NCBI RefSeq assembly: GCF_001655685.1
Contig: NZ_LYVF01000002.1
Coordinates: 1-64,000 of the forward strand
Origin: Desulfotomaculum copahuensis
GTDB taxonomy: Bacteria > Bacillota > Desulfotomaculia > Desulfotomaculales > Desulfovirgulaceae
DNA length: 64,000 nt
Reading direction: 5' to 3'
Shown: piece after piece, positions 34,678 to 42,670 of the stretch
Layout of the letters: every line of letters begins with the position of its first letter
Numbering within the stretch: position 1 is the stretch's first letter
Program-made: the position numbers and the translations under genes
The notes under the pieces: generated by a model
What the model was told of the DNA's origin: nothing
What the model saw: only the letters and a program-made list of their open reading frames with translations
The model's database searches: none

Positions 34678-36699
34678 ATGCCGTTAACGCTGATGGCCAA
34701 AAAACGCCGCGGCCGGGACATTTACCAGACCCTGTCCGGGCACACCCGCGACGCCCTGGCGGCCCTCTGCCGGCACCTGCGCCGGCGCCGGCCGGCGCTG
34801 GAGCGCGTGCTGAATGAACAGGACGTTTTGTTCCCGGATTTTTGCCAGCTGATGTTCCTGGCCGTCTTCCTGCATGATCTGGGCAAGGCCACCCGGGAGT
34901 TTCAGGAACGGCTGCGGCAGGAAACCCTGGACCGTGACGTCTCCCACACCTTCTTTGCCCTGCCGCTCGTCCGCACCGGCCTGTCCGCCCGGTGGGACAC
35001 CCTGGTGCAGGTGCTGGCCCTGTCCCACCACACCCAACCTTTCGACCGGCTGTACTACAGCTTTTACCTGCTGCCCCGGGTGCGCTATCTGACGGAAGAG
35101 ATCGCCGCCTTTTTAAACACCTATGCGGACGTCTACCGGCATTACGGCCGGGGGCTGTTTTTATCCACCGCCCGCCCCTTACCGGCCGGCCTGCCGGAAA
35201 AAGGGGAGCGGGAAGCAATCCGCGCGGCGGTGGCCGCCCTGCAGCGGGAGACCGGGGCGTGGCCGGAGACGGCACGCACCAAGGCGGTTTACACCTTGGC
35301 GATCACCATCTTGAAGCATTGTGACGGGGAGGCCAGCCGGGCTTTCAGCACGGCCCGCCCGGCGGAAGGCACGGTTTGCGGCGCGCTGCTGGACACCGTG
35401 GCGGAACCGGATGACGGCCGTTGCGCCTGTAACGGGGCACAATGGACGGCGCCGCCGGCCGGACCGCCCGTCCTGCGCCGCCGGGAAGTTTGTGCCGGCG
35501 GCGCATGGAGCGGCGCGCCGCCGCAACGGCTGCCGTCATTTGCGACGGCAGCCGCGGCCGGGGAAAGCCGCCCGGCGGCTGGAACGGTATCCCCGACAAC
35601 GCAGAGAATCCGCCCGGGCCGCCGGCATCAATCCGCCGGCCTGACACAAGGGGAAACGGTCCGGGACCGGCCGGCCGGAGCTATGCCGGCGAACGGACCG
35701 GACAGCTTACAGGCCGACGGCCCCGGCACCTCCGGCCTGCCGGACGGACCCGGGCAAATAGACGCCATCCTGGACCGCGCGCTGGCCCTGATGCGGGCCA
35801 AACAACGGGAGCGGCTGGTCTGGATCTGCCCCGGCCAAACGGCCTCGCCCGCCGTCCACGCCCGGCTGGCCGCGCTGTGCGGCGCGCAAAACACCGGCCT
35901 GGTCCACGCCCTGAGCTACTTCCCGGCCGACCCCCTGGCCATGGGCGAACCGGCCGGCCGGCAGAACGGCAACGGCAACGGTTTTGCCGTCAAATACGGC
36001 GACCGCATCTTCTCCCGCCCGGTAACGGTAGCCACTGTGGATCACCTGGTTTTTGCCCTGGTGCACGGCTTCCGCCAGGCCGACTATGCCCTGGGCAACC
36101 TGCTCACGGCGTTGGTAGTTGTTGACGGCCTGCCCGCCCCGGGTACCGGGGCGCGGGAATATACCCTGGACGCACTTGCCCTGCTGCGGGAAATGGGCGT
36201 GCCCTGCCTGGCGGTCCTGAATGAAACGCCCCGGCCGGTACATCCGGACCGGAAAGCGAAGCCGGCAAAAGACTTGCCCGGACCGCCGGCAGGCATGCAC
36301 AAAGACTGTGCCGCCGCCATTGACCAGGGCAGGACTCTAGAAACGGGTACGGTTCACGCGCCGTTGGAACAGACGCGGCTCACCGGGACTGAAGAACTGC
36401 TGGCCGGCCGGCAGCCGGCCACCAACCTGGCGGCTGTTTTCAGCCGGTGCACTCTTTTCGGCTATTCACCCCTGGAGGTGCGCTACGGGCCGGCGCCCCT
36501 GATTGAGCTGTGGCCGGCGGCGGAAAGAATGATTGATGTCATCCCGGCCGCACAATGGCGCCCGGAGCTGGCCGGGGAGCCGGAGGAAGCGGCCCGCCGC
36601 CAGATTAAAATACCACTCACCCGCTACCTGGACAGTCCGCACGAGTTCACCGTGGTGGATGGCCCGGCGGAAAAGTATGTGATCTGGGAAAAGTTGTGA
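34678..36699 (+). CDS. Orphan Cas3-like protein: intact HD nuclease domain, degenerate helicase core
   Basis: Residues 1-220 match a Cas3'' HD phosphohydrolase/nuclease. Candidate metal ligands are H22, H66-D67 (FLHDLGKATREFQERL), H90, H117-H118 (ALSHH) and D216. Residues about 220-358 are a Gly/Pro/Arg-rich linker. From about 360 the sequence keeps the spacing of a Cas3 helicase (LVWICPG where motif Ia sits, VATVDHLVFALV before motif II), but the catalytic motifs are lost: no Walker A, VVVDGLPAPG in place of DEVHAYD, LNETPRP in place of LSATLP, and domain 2 is shortened. It is 673 residues, against the 700-900 usual for Cas3. The ATG has AGAGGT 8 bases upstream. It is solitary, 30 kb from cas6-cas8-cas7. 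Confidence 0.65.
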   Translation: MPLTLMAKKRRGRDIYQTLSGHTRDALAALCRHLRRRRPALERVLNEQDVLFPDFCQLMFLAVFLHDLGKATREFQERLRQETLDRDVSHTFFALPLVRTGLSARWDTLVQVLALSHHTQPFDRLYYSFYLLPRVRYLTEEIAAFLNTYADVYRHYGRGLFLSTARPLPAGLPEKGEREAIRAAVAALQRETGAWPETARTKAVYTLAITILKHCDGEASRAFSTARPAEGTVCGALLDTVAEPDDGRCACNGAQWTAPPAGPPVLRRREVCAGGAWSGAPPQRLPSFATAAAAGESRPAAGTVSPTTQRIRPGRRHQSAGLTQGETVRDRPAGAMPANGPDSLQADGPGTSGLPDGPGQIDAILDRALALMRAKQRERLVWICPGQTASPAVHARLAALCGAQNTGLVHALSYFPADPLAMGEPAGRQNGNGNGFAVKYGDRIFSRPVTVATVDHLVFALVHGFRQADYALGNLLTALVVVDGLPAPGTGAREYTLDALALLREMGVPCLAVLNETPRPVHPDRKAKPAKDLPGPPAGMHKDCAAAIDQGRTLETGTVHAPLEQTRLTGTEELLAGRQPATNLAAVFSRCTLFGYSPLEVRYGPAPLIELWPAAERMIDVIPAAQWRPELAGEPEEAARRQIKIPLTRYLDSPHEFTVVDGPAEKYVIWEKL

Positions 36700-36790
36700 C
36701 AAACACCGGCACCTCCGGCACGGGCACCGGCACCAGGATGGCAACCGGCCCTTCGCAGGCAATGTTTTGATTACATCAGCACTGGTAATA

Positions 36791-36822
36791 GAAAACGCCC
36801 GGTTGTTTTTCCAGGCGTTTTC
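36791..36822. terminator. Terminator hairpin between the Cas3-like gene and nadE
   Basis: GAAAACGCC pairs with GGCGTTTTC around a T-rich loop. Located between convergent genes, it could serve both strands. Confidence 0.7.
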
Positions 36823-36900
36823 CATTCGAACCGTCCCGGGCCATACATGACGCCCGGCAGTAAAACGGAAACACACTTTGAACCGGATTCGGGTGCCCGC

Positions 36901-39039
36901 TTACCCGCGGCGCCAGGCGATCGGCATGCGCCGGCCGGTGCCGAAGGCCTTGGAAGTAACCCGCAGGCCCGGCGCCGCCTGCCGGCGCTTGTATTCGGCC
37001 CGGTCAATCCAGCCGGTGATTTTCGTCACCAGCCCCGGATCAATACCCCGGGCGGCGATTTCCTCCACCGGCTTGTTTTCTTCGATATAGTCGTGCAGGA
37101 TGGCGTCCAGCACTTCGTAGGGCGGCAGGGAATCCTGGTCCTTCTGATCCGGCCTCAGCTCCGCCGAGGGCGGCTTGCTCAGCACATCCGGCGGGATCAC
37201 CGGCCGCTCCCGGTTGATGTAGCGGGCCAGTTCATAAACCATCACCTTGGGCACGTCGGCCAGCACCGCCAGGCCGCCGGACATGTCGCCGTAAAGCGTA
37301 CAGTAGCCCACCGCCATTTCCGACTTGTTGCCGGTGGTCAGGGTCAGGTAACCCTCCCGGTTGGAAATAAACATTAAAATATTGCCCCGGATGCGCGCCT
37401 GCACGTTTTCCTCGGCCAGATCCCCCACCGGCTGGTCCGCCGGGTTCAAGGCGGACAGGTAGGCGGCGAACATGCCCTCGATGGGCAGCTCCCGGTAGGC
37501 GATGCCCAGGTTTGCGGCCAGTTCCCGGGCGTCGTTCCGGCTGCCCGGCGAGGAATAGCGGGAAGGCATGGACACCCCGAGCACATTTTCCGTCCCCAGC
37601 GCCTCCGCCGCCAGCGCCGCGGTCACCGAGGAATCGATGCCGCCGCTCAAGCCCACCAATGCCTTTTGAAAACCCGTCTTGTGCAGGTAGTCCCGGATGC
37701 CCAGCACCAGCGCCCGGTGGACATAGCTGATGTCCTCCCCGGACAGATGCGCCCGGCCGGCCTTGTGTACACCGCATCCACCGGCGTCAGCCCCTGCCGC
37801 GCGGCTTTCCCCCCCACTGGTTTTCCCGCTGTCATATTCTTCTTCGCAAACCGCCGGCCAATCCCCCGCCCCCCGGGTCCCGCCCCGGACATCATCCGTT
37901 CTCCTTTTTGTCACCGGGCCTTCCGCCGCGGGAACAGGTTCGCGGGCCGGAAACACGCGCGCCGGCCCGGTTTCCGCCCCGGCAGCGGCTGCTGCACCCG
38001 GCAGGCTGGCAAGTGCCCGCGCCGCCTCTTCCGGTTTTGTTTCCACTGATTTTAATTCCGGCACGGAGGCGGACGGACTTTTTCCCGCCAGCAGACTATC
38101 CGTATCCACCAGCACCAGATCCTCCACAAAACTGCCGGCCAGGGCCGCCAGCCCGCCCCGGGCGTCCACCGCCAGGCTGGTGCCGTCAAAGATCAGTTCG
38201 TCATTGCCGCCTGCCTGGTTGACATAAATAATGCCCACCCGATGTTTGGCCGCAACGCGGCACAGCATGTCCACCCGCTGCCCGATCTTACCGTAGTGGT
38301 AGGGCGAAGCGGAAATATTGATGATCAACTCCGCCCCCCGGGCGGCCAGTTCCTCCACCGGGTCGATTTCATACAGCTGCCGGTTCCAATAATCCTTGTC
38401 GTTCCAAATGTCCTCGCAGATGGTCACGCCCAGCCGCCGGCCGGCAAACCACACCGGCTCCCTGACCGCGGCCGGTTTAAAGTAGCGGCTTTCGTCAAAA
38501 ACGTCATAATCGGGCAAAAGGCTCTTGTCCTGCCGCCCAACCAGCCGGCCGCCGGCATACAACAGGGCGGCGTTATAAAGGAAGCCGGCCGGGCCGGCCG
38601 GGATCACGCCCCGGCCGGCCCGGTCCCTTGTTTCCGGGCACGCATGATCGGCATCCGCATTTCCGGCATCCGCACCGGGATTGGTAGCGGAAAAACCATG
38701 CGGCGCCTCCCCTGCTTTTTGGATACAGGGCGGAGCCGCACCGGCGTTGGGGCCGGATAAACCCGCGCCCACCGGGGCGCCGGCCACCGGCGCGCCGAGC
38801 AGCAAAGGGATTTCCCGGCTGGCCGGAGCGATGGTTTCCTCCAGCACCCGGGCCACCCGGCGCAGGAAATCCGGCCGGCATAGCAGATCCCGGGGCGGGT
38901 AGCCGGTCACCGCCAGTTCGGGGAAAACCGCCAGCGCGGCCCCGGCCCGGCGGGCCTGCTCGGCCGCTTTGACAATCTTCCCCGTATTCCCGGCCAGATC
39001 CCCAATAGTCGGATTGAGCTGTGCCATGGCAATGATCAT
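36901..39039 (-). CDS. nadE: Glutamine-dependent NAD+ synthetase with two low-complexity inserts
   Basis: NadE amidates nicotinate adenine dinucleotide to NAD+. The N-terminal nitrilase-like glutaminase shows Glu in FPELAVTGYPP, Lys in GRQDKSLLPDYDVFDESRYF and Cys in GVTICEDIWND. The synthetase domain has the PP-loop LSGGIDSSV and TTGNKSEMAVGYCTLYGDMSGG. Its 712 residues exceed the usual 540-580. The surplus is two Gly/Ala/Pro-rich inserts: about 82-150 within the glutaminase and about 331-433 in the interdomain linker. Start at the ATG at 39039 after AGAGGGG. Both inserts keep frame and flank intact motifs, so the enzyme is probably active. Confidence 0.93.
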   Translation of the reverse strand: MIIAMAQLNPTIGDLAGNTGKIVKAAEQARRAGAALAVFPELAVTGYPPRDLLCRPDFLRRVARVLEETIAPASREIPLLLGAPVAGAPVGAGLSGPNAGAAPPCIQKAGEAPHGFSATNPGADAGNADADHACPETRDRAGRGVIPAGPAGFLYNAALLYAGGRLVGRQDKSLLPDYDVFDESRYFKPAAVREPVWFAGRRLGVTICEDIWNDKDYWNRQLYEIDPVEELAARGAELIINISASPYHYGKIGQRVDMLCRVAAKHRVGIIYVNQAGGNDELIFDGTSLAVDARGGLAALAGSFVEDLVLVDTDSLLAGKSPSASVPELKSVETKPEEAARALASLPGAAAAAGAETGPARVFPAREPVPAAEGPVTKRRTDDVRGGTRGAGDWPAVCEEEYDSGKTSGGESRAAGADAGGCGVHKAGRAHLSGEDISYVHRALVLGIRDYLHKTGFQKALVGLSGGIDSSVTAALAAEALGTENVLGVSMPSRYSSPGSRNDARELAANLGIAYRELPIEGMFAAYLSALNPADQPVGDLAEENVQARIRGNILMFISNREGYLTLTTGNKSEMAVGYCTLYGDMSGGLAVLADVPKVMVYELARYINRERPVIPPDVLSKPPSAELRPDQKDQDSLPPYEVLDAILHDYIEENKPVEEIAARGIDPGLVTKITGWIDRAEYKRRQAAPGLRVTSKAFGTGRRMPIAWRRG

Positions 39040-39464
39040 CGTACAACCCCTCTCTCCCCTTATTTTACCCCGGCCGGCACCCCTGTCAAGGCGGCAAAAT
39101 TTTTGCAAATTTTTTTGTGAATTTTTTATTTCCTCAGCAGGAATTTCATACTATGTGACGAAAATGATGGATCAAACGAGAAAAGGGAAGGTATTTGCCT
39201 GATTTTGACATATCTTCGCTTATCTGGATTTTTGAGCACATGTTAGTATGGCCGGGCGGCCTGTTCGGGCGGGGGAATGTTTTGGCATAGGTAAACACAA
39301 CCGGCAATGAAAGATGCTCAAGGAAAGACATGTGGGAGCCTGGTTTGGTTTCGGCGGGAAAAGTGTCACCGCACCGGTTTAAGTAACTTTTCATCAAAGG
39401 AGACAAGCCCCGGGGGCGCGGCAAACCGTCACCCGCTCACTGTCTGCGTTGCACCGGGCGGACT
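39040..39464 (+). other. 425-base intergenic region before the Agr-like locus
   Basis: It contains an AT-rich tract and a perfect TTGACA at 39205-39210, with only a poor -10 at 17 bases (ATTTTT). This is the likely area of the Agr operon promoter, but I cannot place it. Confidence 0.35.
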
Positions 39465-39938
39465 ATGCTCAAAGAATCGGTACACAACTTCTTCCTGCTC
39501 ATGGTGCTCCAGGGCTTTCCCGAAAGCCTGGCCATGACTATGTTCGTGTTCAGTTTCGTTGGCCTGCGTCTGGAACCGGGCAAAATCTTATTGGTCGCCC
39601 TTTTGCAGACGGCCACCAACCTGGTGCTCCTGCTGCCCATCGCCTTCGGCGTACATACGATTCTCTTGATTTTCGCCCTGGCATTCTATGTTCGGTTGGC
39701 CACCGACGCCAGATTGAGCAAGGTAATGGTGGCTGTGGTCGGGTGTTTCGTGATCGTTGGAGTTACGGAATTTTTATATATAAGTCCCCTGCTGCATTTA
39801 ACCGGTTTAAGTTATGTAACTGTAACAGCCAGCCCGGGATTAAGCGCCCTGTTCAGTTTGCCGTATGATGTTTTACTGGTGGTAATGGCCCTGGTCAAAA
39901 ACCAGCGCAACAAGAAAGCCGGCGGTTTTTCCGCTTAA
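39465..39938 (+). CDS. AgrC-like membrane sensor domain without a kinase
   Basis: The 157-residue protein is almost entirely hydrophobic (about five helices). Its layout (FVFSFVGLRLEPGKILLVALLQTATNLVLLLPIAFGVHTILLI) resembles the N-terminal sensor of AgrC/GHKL peptide-pheromone kinases, which binds cyclic peptides. The protein ends after the helices with a short basic tail; no DHp or ATPase domain follows in any frame. It is 21 bases upstream of agrB on the same strand. A role as pheromone receptor or adaptor is inference. The SD (GGGCGGA) is mediocre. Confidence 0.55.
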   Translation: MLKESVHNFFLLMVLQGFPESLAMTMFVFSFVGLRLEPGKILLVALLQTATNLVLLLPIAFGVHTILLIFALAFYVRLATDARLSKVMVAVVGCFVIVGVTEFLYISPLLHLTGLSYVTVTASPGLSALFSLPYDVLLVVMALVKNQRNKKAGGFSA

Positions 39939-39959
39939 TCGCCACAGGAGGGTGCTGCG

Positions 39960-40598
39960 ATGTTCTCCGCGCCACACCGGTTCACCGGCCGCCTGGGGGA
40001 AAAGCTTTCCCGGTCCGCCGACGAAATGGAAATCGCCTCTTATGGCTTGCAAATGCTCGCCCTGACTGCGGCCGACCTAATCGCTGTATTGCTGGTGGGC
40101 TGGCTGCTGGGTTGTCTGACTGAAACACTGGCCGTTTTATTAGTGGCTGGCCTGCTGCGTTCCTTTTCCGGCGGCGCGCACAGCAATTCGCCGTTGCGTT
40201 GCCTTATTTTCGGTGCACTGGCCGTACCAGCCCTGGGCAAAATTGCCGCCACCGGCGCTCCGCTGCTGCCGTCGGCCGTATTAATGGCTGTTATTACCGT
40301 CGGCCTGCTGGTTTCTTTGCCCGTGGTCTGGCGCCTGGCGCCGGTGGATTCCCCGGCCAAGCCGATCACCTCTCCGCACCACCGCCGCAACCTGCATCAC
40401 CTGTCCGTGGCGGGAGTTGTGGCAGTGGCCCTGTTGCAAAGTATAATGTTGCTTAATCAGCGACCGGATCTGATTCTGGCCATGGAGTTCGGCCTGCTCT
40501 GGCAGGTGTTCTCACTGACTACCACCGGCCACCGGCTGCTTGCCCGGCTGGACCGGCTGCTTAGTTTAAATTTAATAAGAGGAGGTGAAAGTATATGA
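39960..40598 (+). CDS. agrB: AgrB-like membrane peptidase (pheromone processing)
   Basis: AgrB cleaves the C-terminal tail of AgrD and forms the thiolactone ring. The 212-residue protein has the catalytic His and Cys in SFSGGAHSNSPLRC (about residues 68-81), several transmembrane helices and a terminal charged region. CAGGAGGG precedes the ATG. Its stop overlaps the agrD start (ATGA), as in classical agrBD operons. No agrC kinase or agrA regulator is found nearby. Confidence 0.9.
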   Translation: MFSAPHRFTGRLGEKLSRSADEMEIASYGLQMLALTAADLIAVLLVGWLLGCLTETLAVLLVAGLLRSFSGGAHSNSPLRCLIFGALAVPALGKIAATGAPLLPSAVLMAVITVGLLVSLPVVWRLAPVDSPAKPITSPHHRRNLHHLSVAGVVAVALLQSIMLLNQRPDLILAMEFGLLWQVFSLTTTGHRLLARLDRLLSLNLIRGGESI

Positions 40599-40726
40599 AG
40601 CGCTTATACATAGGACTATTAAGCACTCTGTTCGGTTCACTTTTACTGGTGGCCAACCTGACTGTTCACCCGGCCTGTGCTTGGTTTTTTTATCAACCAG
40701 AATTGCCCCAGACATTGAAAAAGTAA
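40595..40726 (+). CDS. agrD: Cyclic lactone autoinducer precursor (AgrD-like)
   Basis: The 43-residue peptide has an amphipathic/hydrophobic N-terminal leader (MKRLYIGLLSTLFGSLLLVA), a core PACAWFFYQPELP and a short C-terminal tail ending LKK. The single Cys (residue 28) would form a thiolactone with the carboxylate of a residue four positions on, giving a ring CAWFF with short N-terminal tail. This matches clostridial AgrD. The SD is strong (AAGAGGAGGTGAAAG). It is too short for ordinary gene calling. Confidence 0.9.
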   Translation: MKRLYIGLLSTLFGSLLLVANLTVHPACAWFFYQPELPQTLKK

Positions 40727-40737
40727 GTTTTTTTCGA

Positions 40738-40761
40738 GGGAGGAGTTCATTGAACCCTCCC
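40738..40761 (+). promoter_or_regulatory. Hairpin between agrD and the GGDEF/HD-GYP gene
   Basis: GGGAGG-A-GTTC pairs with GAAC-CCTCCC around ATT. It has no T-run after it, so it may be an RNA-stability or translational element rather than a full terminator. Confidence 0.5.
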
Positions 40762-40787
40762 CCAATATTTCCTAGCGGGGAGAGGAC

Positions 40788-42488
40788 ATGAGAGACTGGA
40801 AGGAAAAGCGGAAAAAAGATTTTTTTGAACATGTCAATGTATTGCACAGTGCCGGCATACTTATTTTTATTCTCGCTTTAATCTCTGCTTACAACATCAA
40901 GCTGTTGGATTTTAATAATGCGCTAAGCCAGGTTGGTTTTGTCAGTATCATTATCCTCGCCGGCATGCTAATTTACCTCGGCTACAAAATCTACTACAAC
41001 CTGGACATCGATCGCCTGCCCAATGCCGCCGAAGTACTGCTGGTCATCGCCCTGATCCCGGCCAGCATCACCCTGGCCTATCTGGCCAACGGCCAGTTCG
41101 GCGTGAAGATGGTGCTCCTCATTCCGGTGCTCATCGCCTCCTCCGCCTGGGGCAAGGAGTTCGGCCTCGGTGTGGCCACGCTCGCCTGCATGGCGCTTTT
41201 TTACGTCGACCTCTCCAATCCGGTGATTAAAAACTTTCAGTTCGTTTTTGAACAGGATCTGGTCAATACCGGGGTAATTATGCTCACCGCCTGGTATGTC
41301 GGCGGCATGACCAATGTAGAGAGGGATACGCGCGAGGCGCTGATTGAAATGGCCAATGTGGACGGCCTGACCGATCTGTACAATCACCGTTGCTTCCAGG
41401 ACAAACTGCTGCTCAGCCTTTCGGAGGCCAAGGGAAACCACTCCCGCCTTTCCCTGATCATGATGGACATCGACTACTTCAAGCATTACAACGACCTGTT
41501 CGGACACCAGGCCGGCGACCAGGTATTGATCACCATCGGCGGCATCCTGAAAAACCTGGTTAAACCGCCCTTTTACGCCGCCCGCTACGGCGGGGAGGAG
41601 TTCGTGGTGGTCATGCCCGGCGCGGATCTGGAAGCAGCCGCCGCTCTGGACGCCGAGATCAAAAAAGCCGTTGCCGAAACCCCACTCAAAGGCATGGAAT
41701 TTCAGCCCGGCGGCAGATTGACCATTTCTTCGGGCATCGCCGGCTACCCCTGGCACGACCACACCCCCTGGGGGCTGATCAAGGCGGCCGACGACGCCCT
41801 TTACCAGGCCAAGTACGGACGGCGTAACAAGCTGCATTTTTATTTTTCCGTGGTGGACGAACTGCGTTCCTTGAGCTCGTCCGAAACGGAGCTGATCAAT
41901 TTCCTCAAGCCCTTGCTGGCCATCATCAATGTGCGCGACCGGTATACCTACGGTCATTCGGAACGGGTGACCGTCTACGCGACCGCCCTGGCCGGCAAGC
42001 TCAACCTGCCGCCGGACGAGGTGGAGTTAATCCGCCACAGCGCCCAGCTGCACGACATCGGCAAAATCGAAATTGATACGGAAATCCTGAACAAACCGGG
42101 CAAGCTGACCGGCGAGGAATGGGAAATAATCAAAAAGCATCCGGTCTGGGGCAGTGAAATTTTGCGCCCGCTTACCTCCCTGACCGGAGTGATGCCGGTG
42201 ATCCGCCACCACCATGAAAACCTGGACGGCACCGGCTACCCGGACGGCCTGGCCGGCGAAGACATCCCCCGCGGGGCGCGCATCCTGCGCATAGTGGACA
42301 GTTTCGACGCTATCACCACCAACCGGCCTTATAAAAAGCGCCTCAACGAGGAAGAAGCCTGCCGGGAAATGCAAAGAGGCGCCGGCAGGCTGTATGACCA
42401 GGACATGCTGGACACCTTCATCCAAATGGTACGGAAAAAAGAACTGCCGGCGGTGATCCGCCAGCCGGATATCGTTCCCGAATCATAA
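40788..42488 (+). CDS. Membrane GGDEF/HD-GYP protein (cyclic-di-GMP turnover)
   Basis: Residues 1-180 contain five or six transmembrane helices. A GGDEF domain follows, with active-type motif YGGEEF near 267 and the substrate Asp in MMDIDYFK, so diguanylate cyclase activity is expected. The C-terminal HD-GYP phosphodiesterase (about 365-555) has HDIGK, HHHENLDGTGYPDGL and later metal ligands. Both c-di-GMP synthesis and breakdown may reside in one chain. The gene starts 61 bases after agrD on the same strand, with SD GGGGAGAGG. No kinase or DNA-binding domain is present; the link to the peptide signal is inferred from position and the membrane sensor. Confidence 0.9.
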   Translation: MRDWKEKRKKDFFEHVNVLHSAGILIFILALISAYNIKLLDFNNALSQVGFVSIIILAGMLIYLGYKIYYNLDIDRLPNAAEVLLVIALIPASITLAYLANGQFGVKMVLLIPVLIASSAWGKEFGLGVATLACMALFYVDLSNPVIKNFQFVFEQDLVNTGVIMLTAWYVGGMTNVERDTREALIEMANVDGLTDLYNHRCFQDKLLLSLSEAKGNHSRLSLIMMDIDYFKHYNDLFGHQAGDQVLITIGGILKNLVKPPFYAARYGGEEFVVVMPGADLEAAAALDAEIKKAVAETPLKGMEFQPGGRLTISSGIAGYPWHDHTPWGLIKAADDALYQAKYGRRNKLHFYFSVVDELRSLSSSETELINFLKPLLAIINVRDRYTYGHSERVTVYATALAGKLNLPPDEVELIRHSAQLHDIGKIEIDTEILNKPGKLTGEEWEIIKKHPVWGSEILRPLTSLTGVMPVIRHHHENLDGTGYPDGLAGEDIPRGARILRIVDSFDAITTNRPYKKRLNEEEACREMQRGAGRLYDQDMLDTFIQMVRKKELPAVIRQPDIVPES

Positions 42489-42670
42489 TTTTTGTGAAAC
42501 GAAGAACATCCGGTTCATTCCCCCACCCCCGCTTCCCTGGTGGGGATACGAGACAACTCTGCCCTGCTTTCATTTTTATACATAATCATCTAAGTAACCC
42601 GGATGATTTCAACCGCCCGTGGCGTAAGTTCCAGCCGGTTTTCCCGGCTGACGGACAACCCCCTGGTCCG

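Noticed and set aside
25427-36350. Shared CTAGAAACGGGT at about 25430 and 36337
   Set aside because: Only 12 bases, one in a gene and one intergenic, without further flanking similarity; treated as chance.
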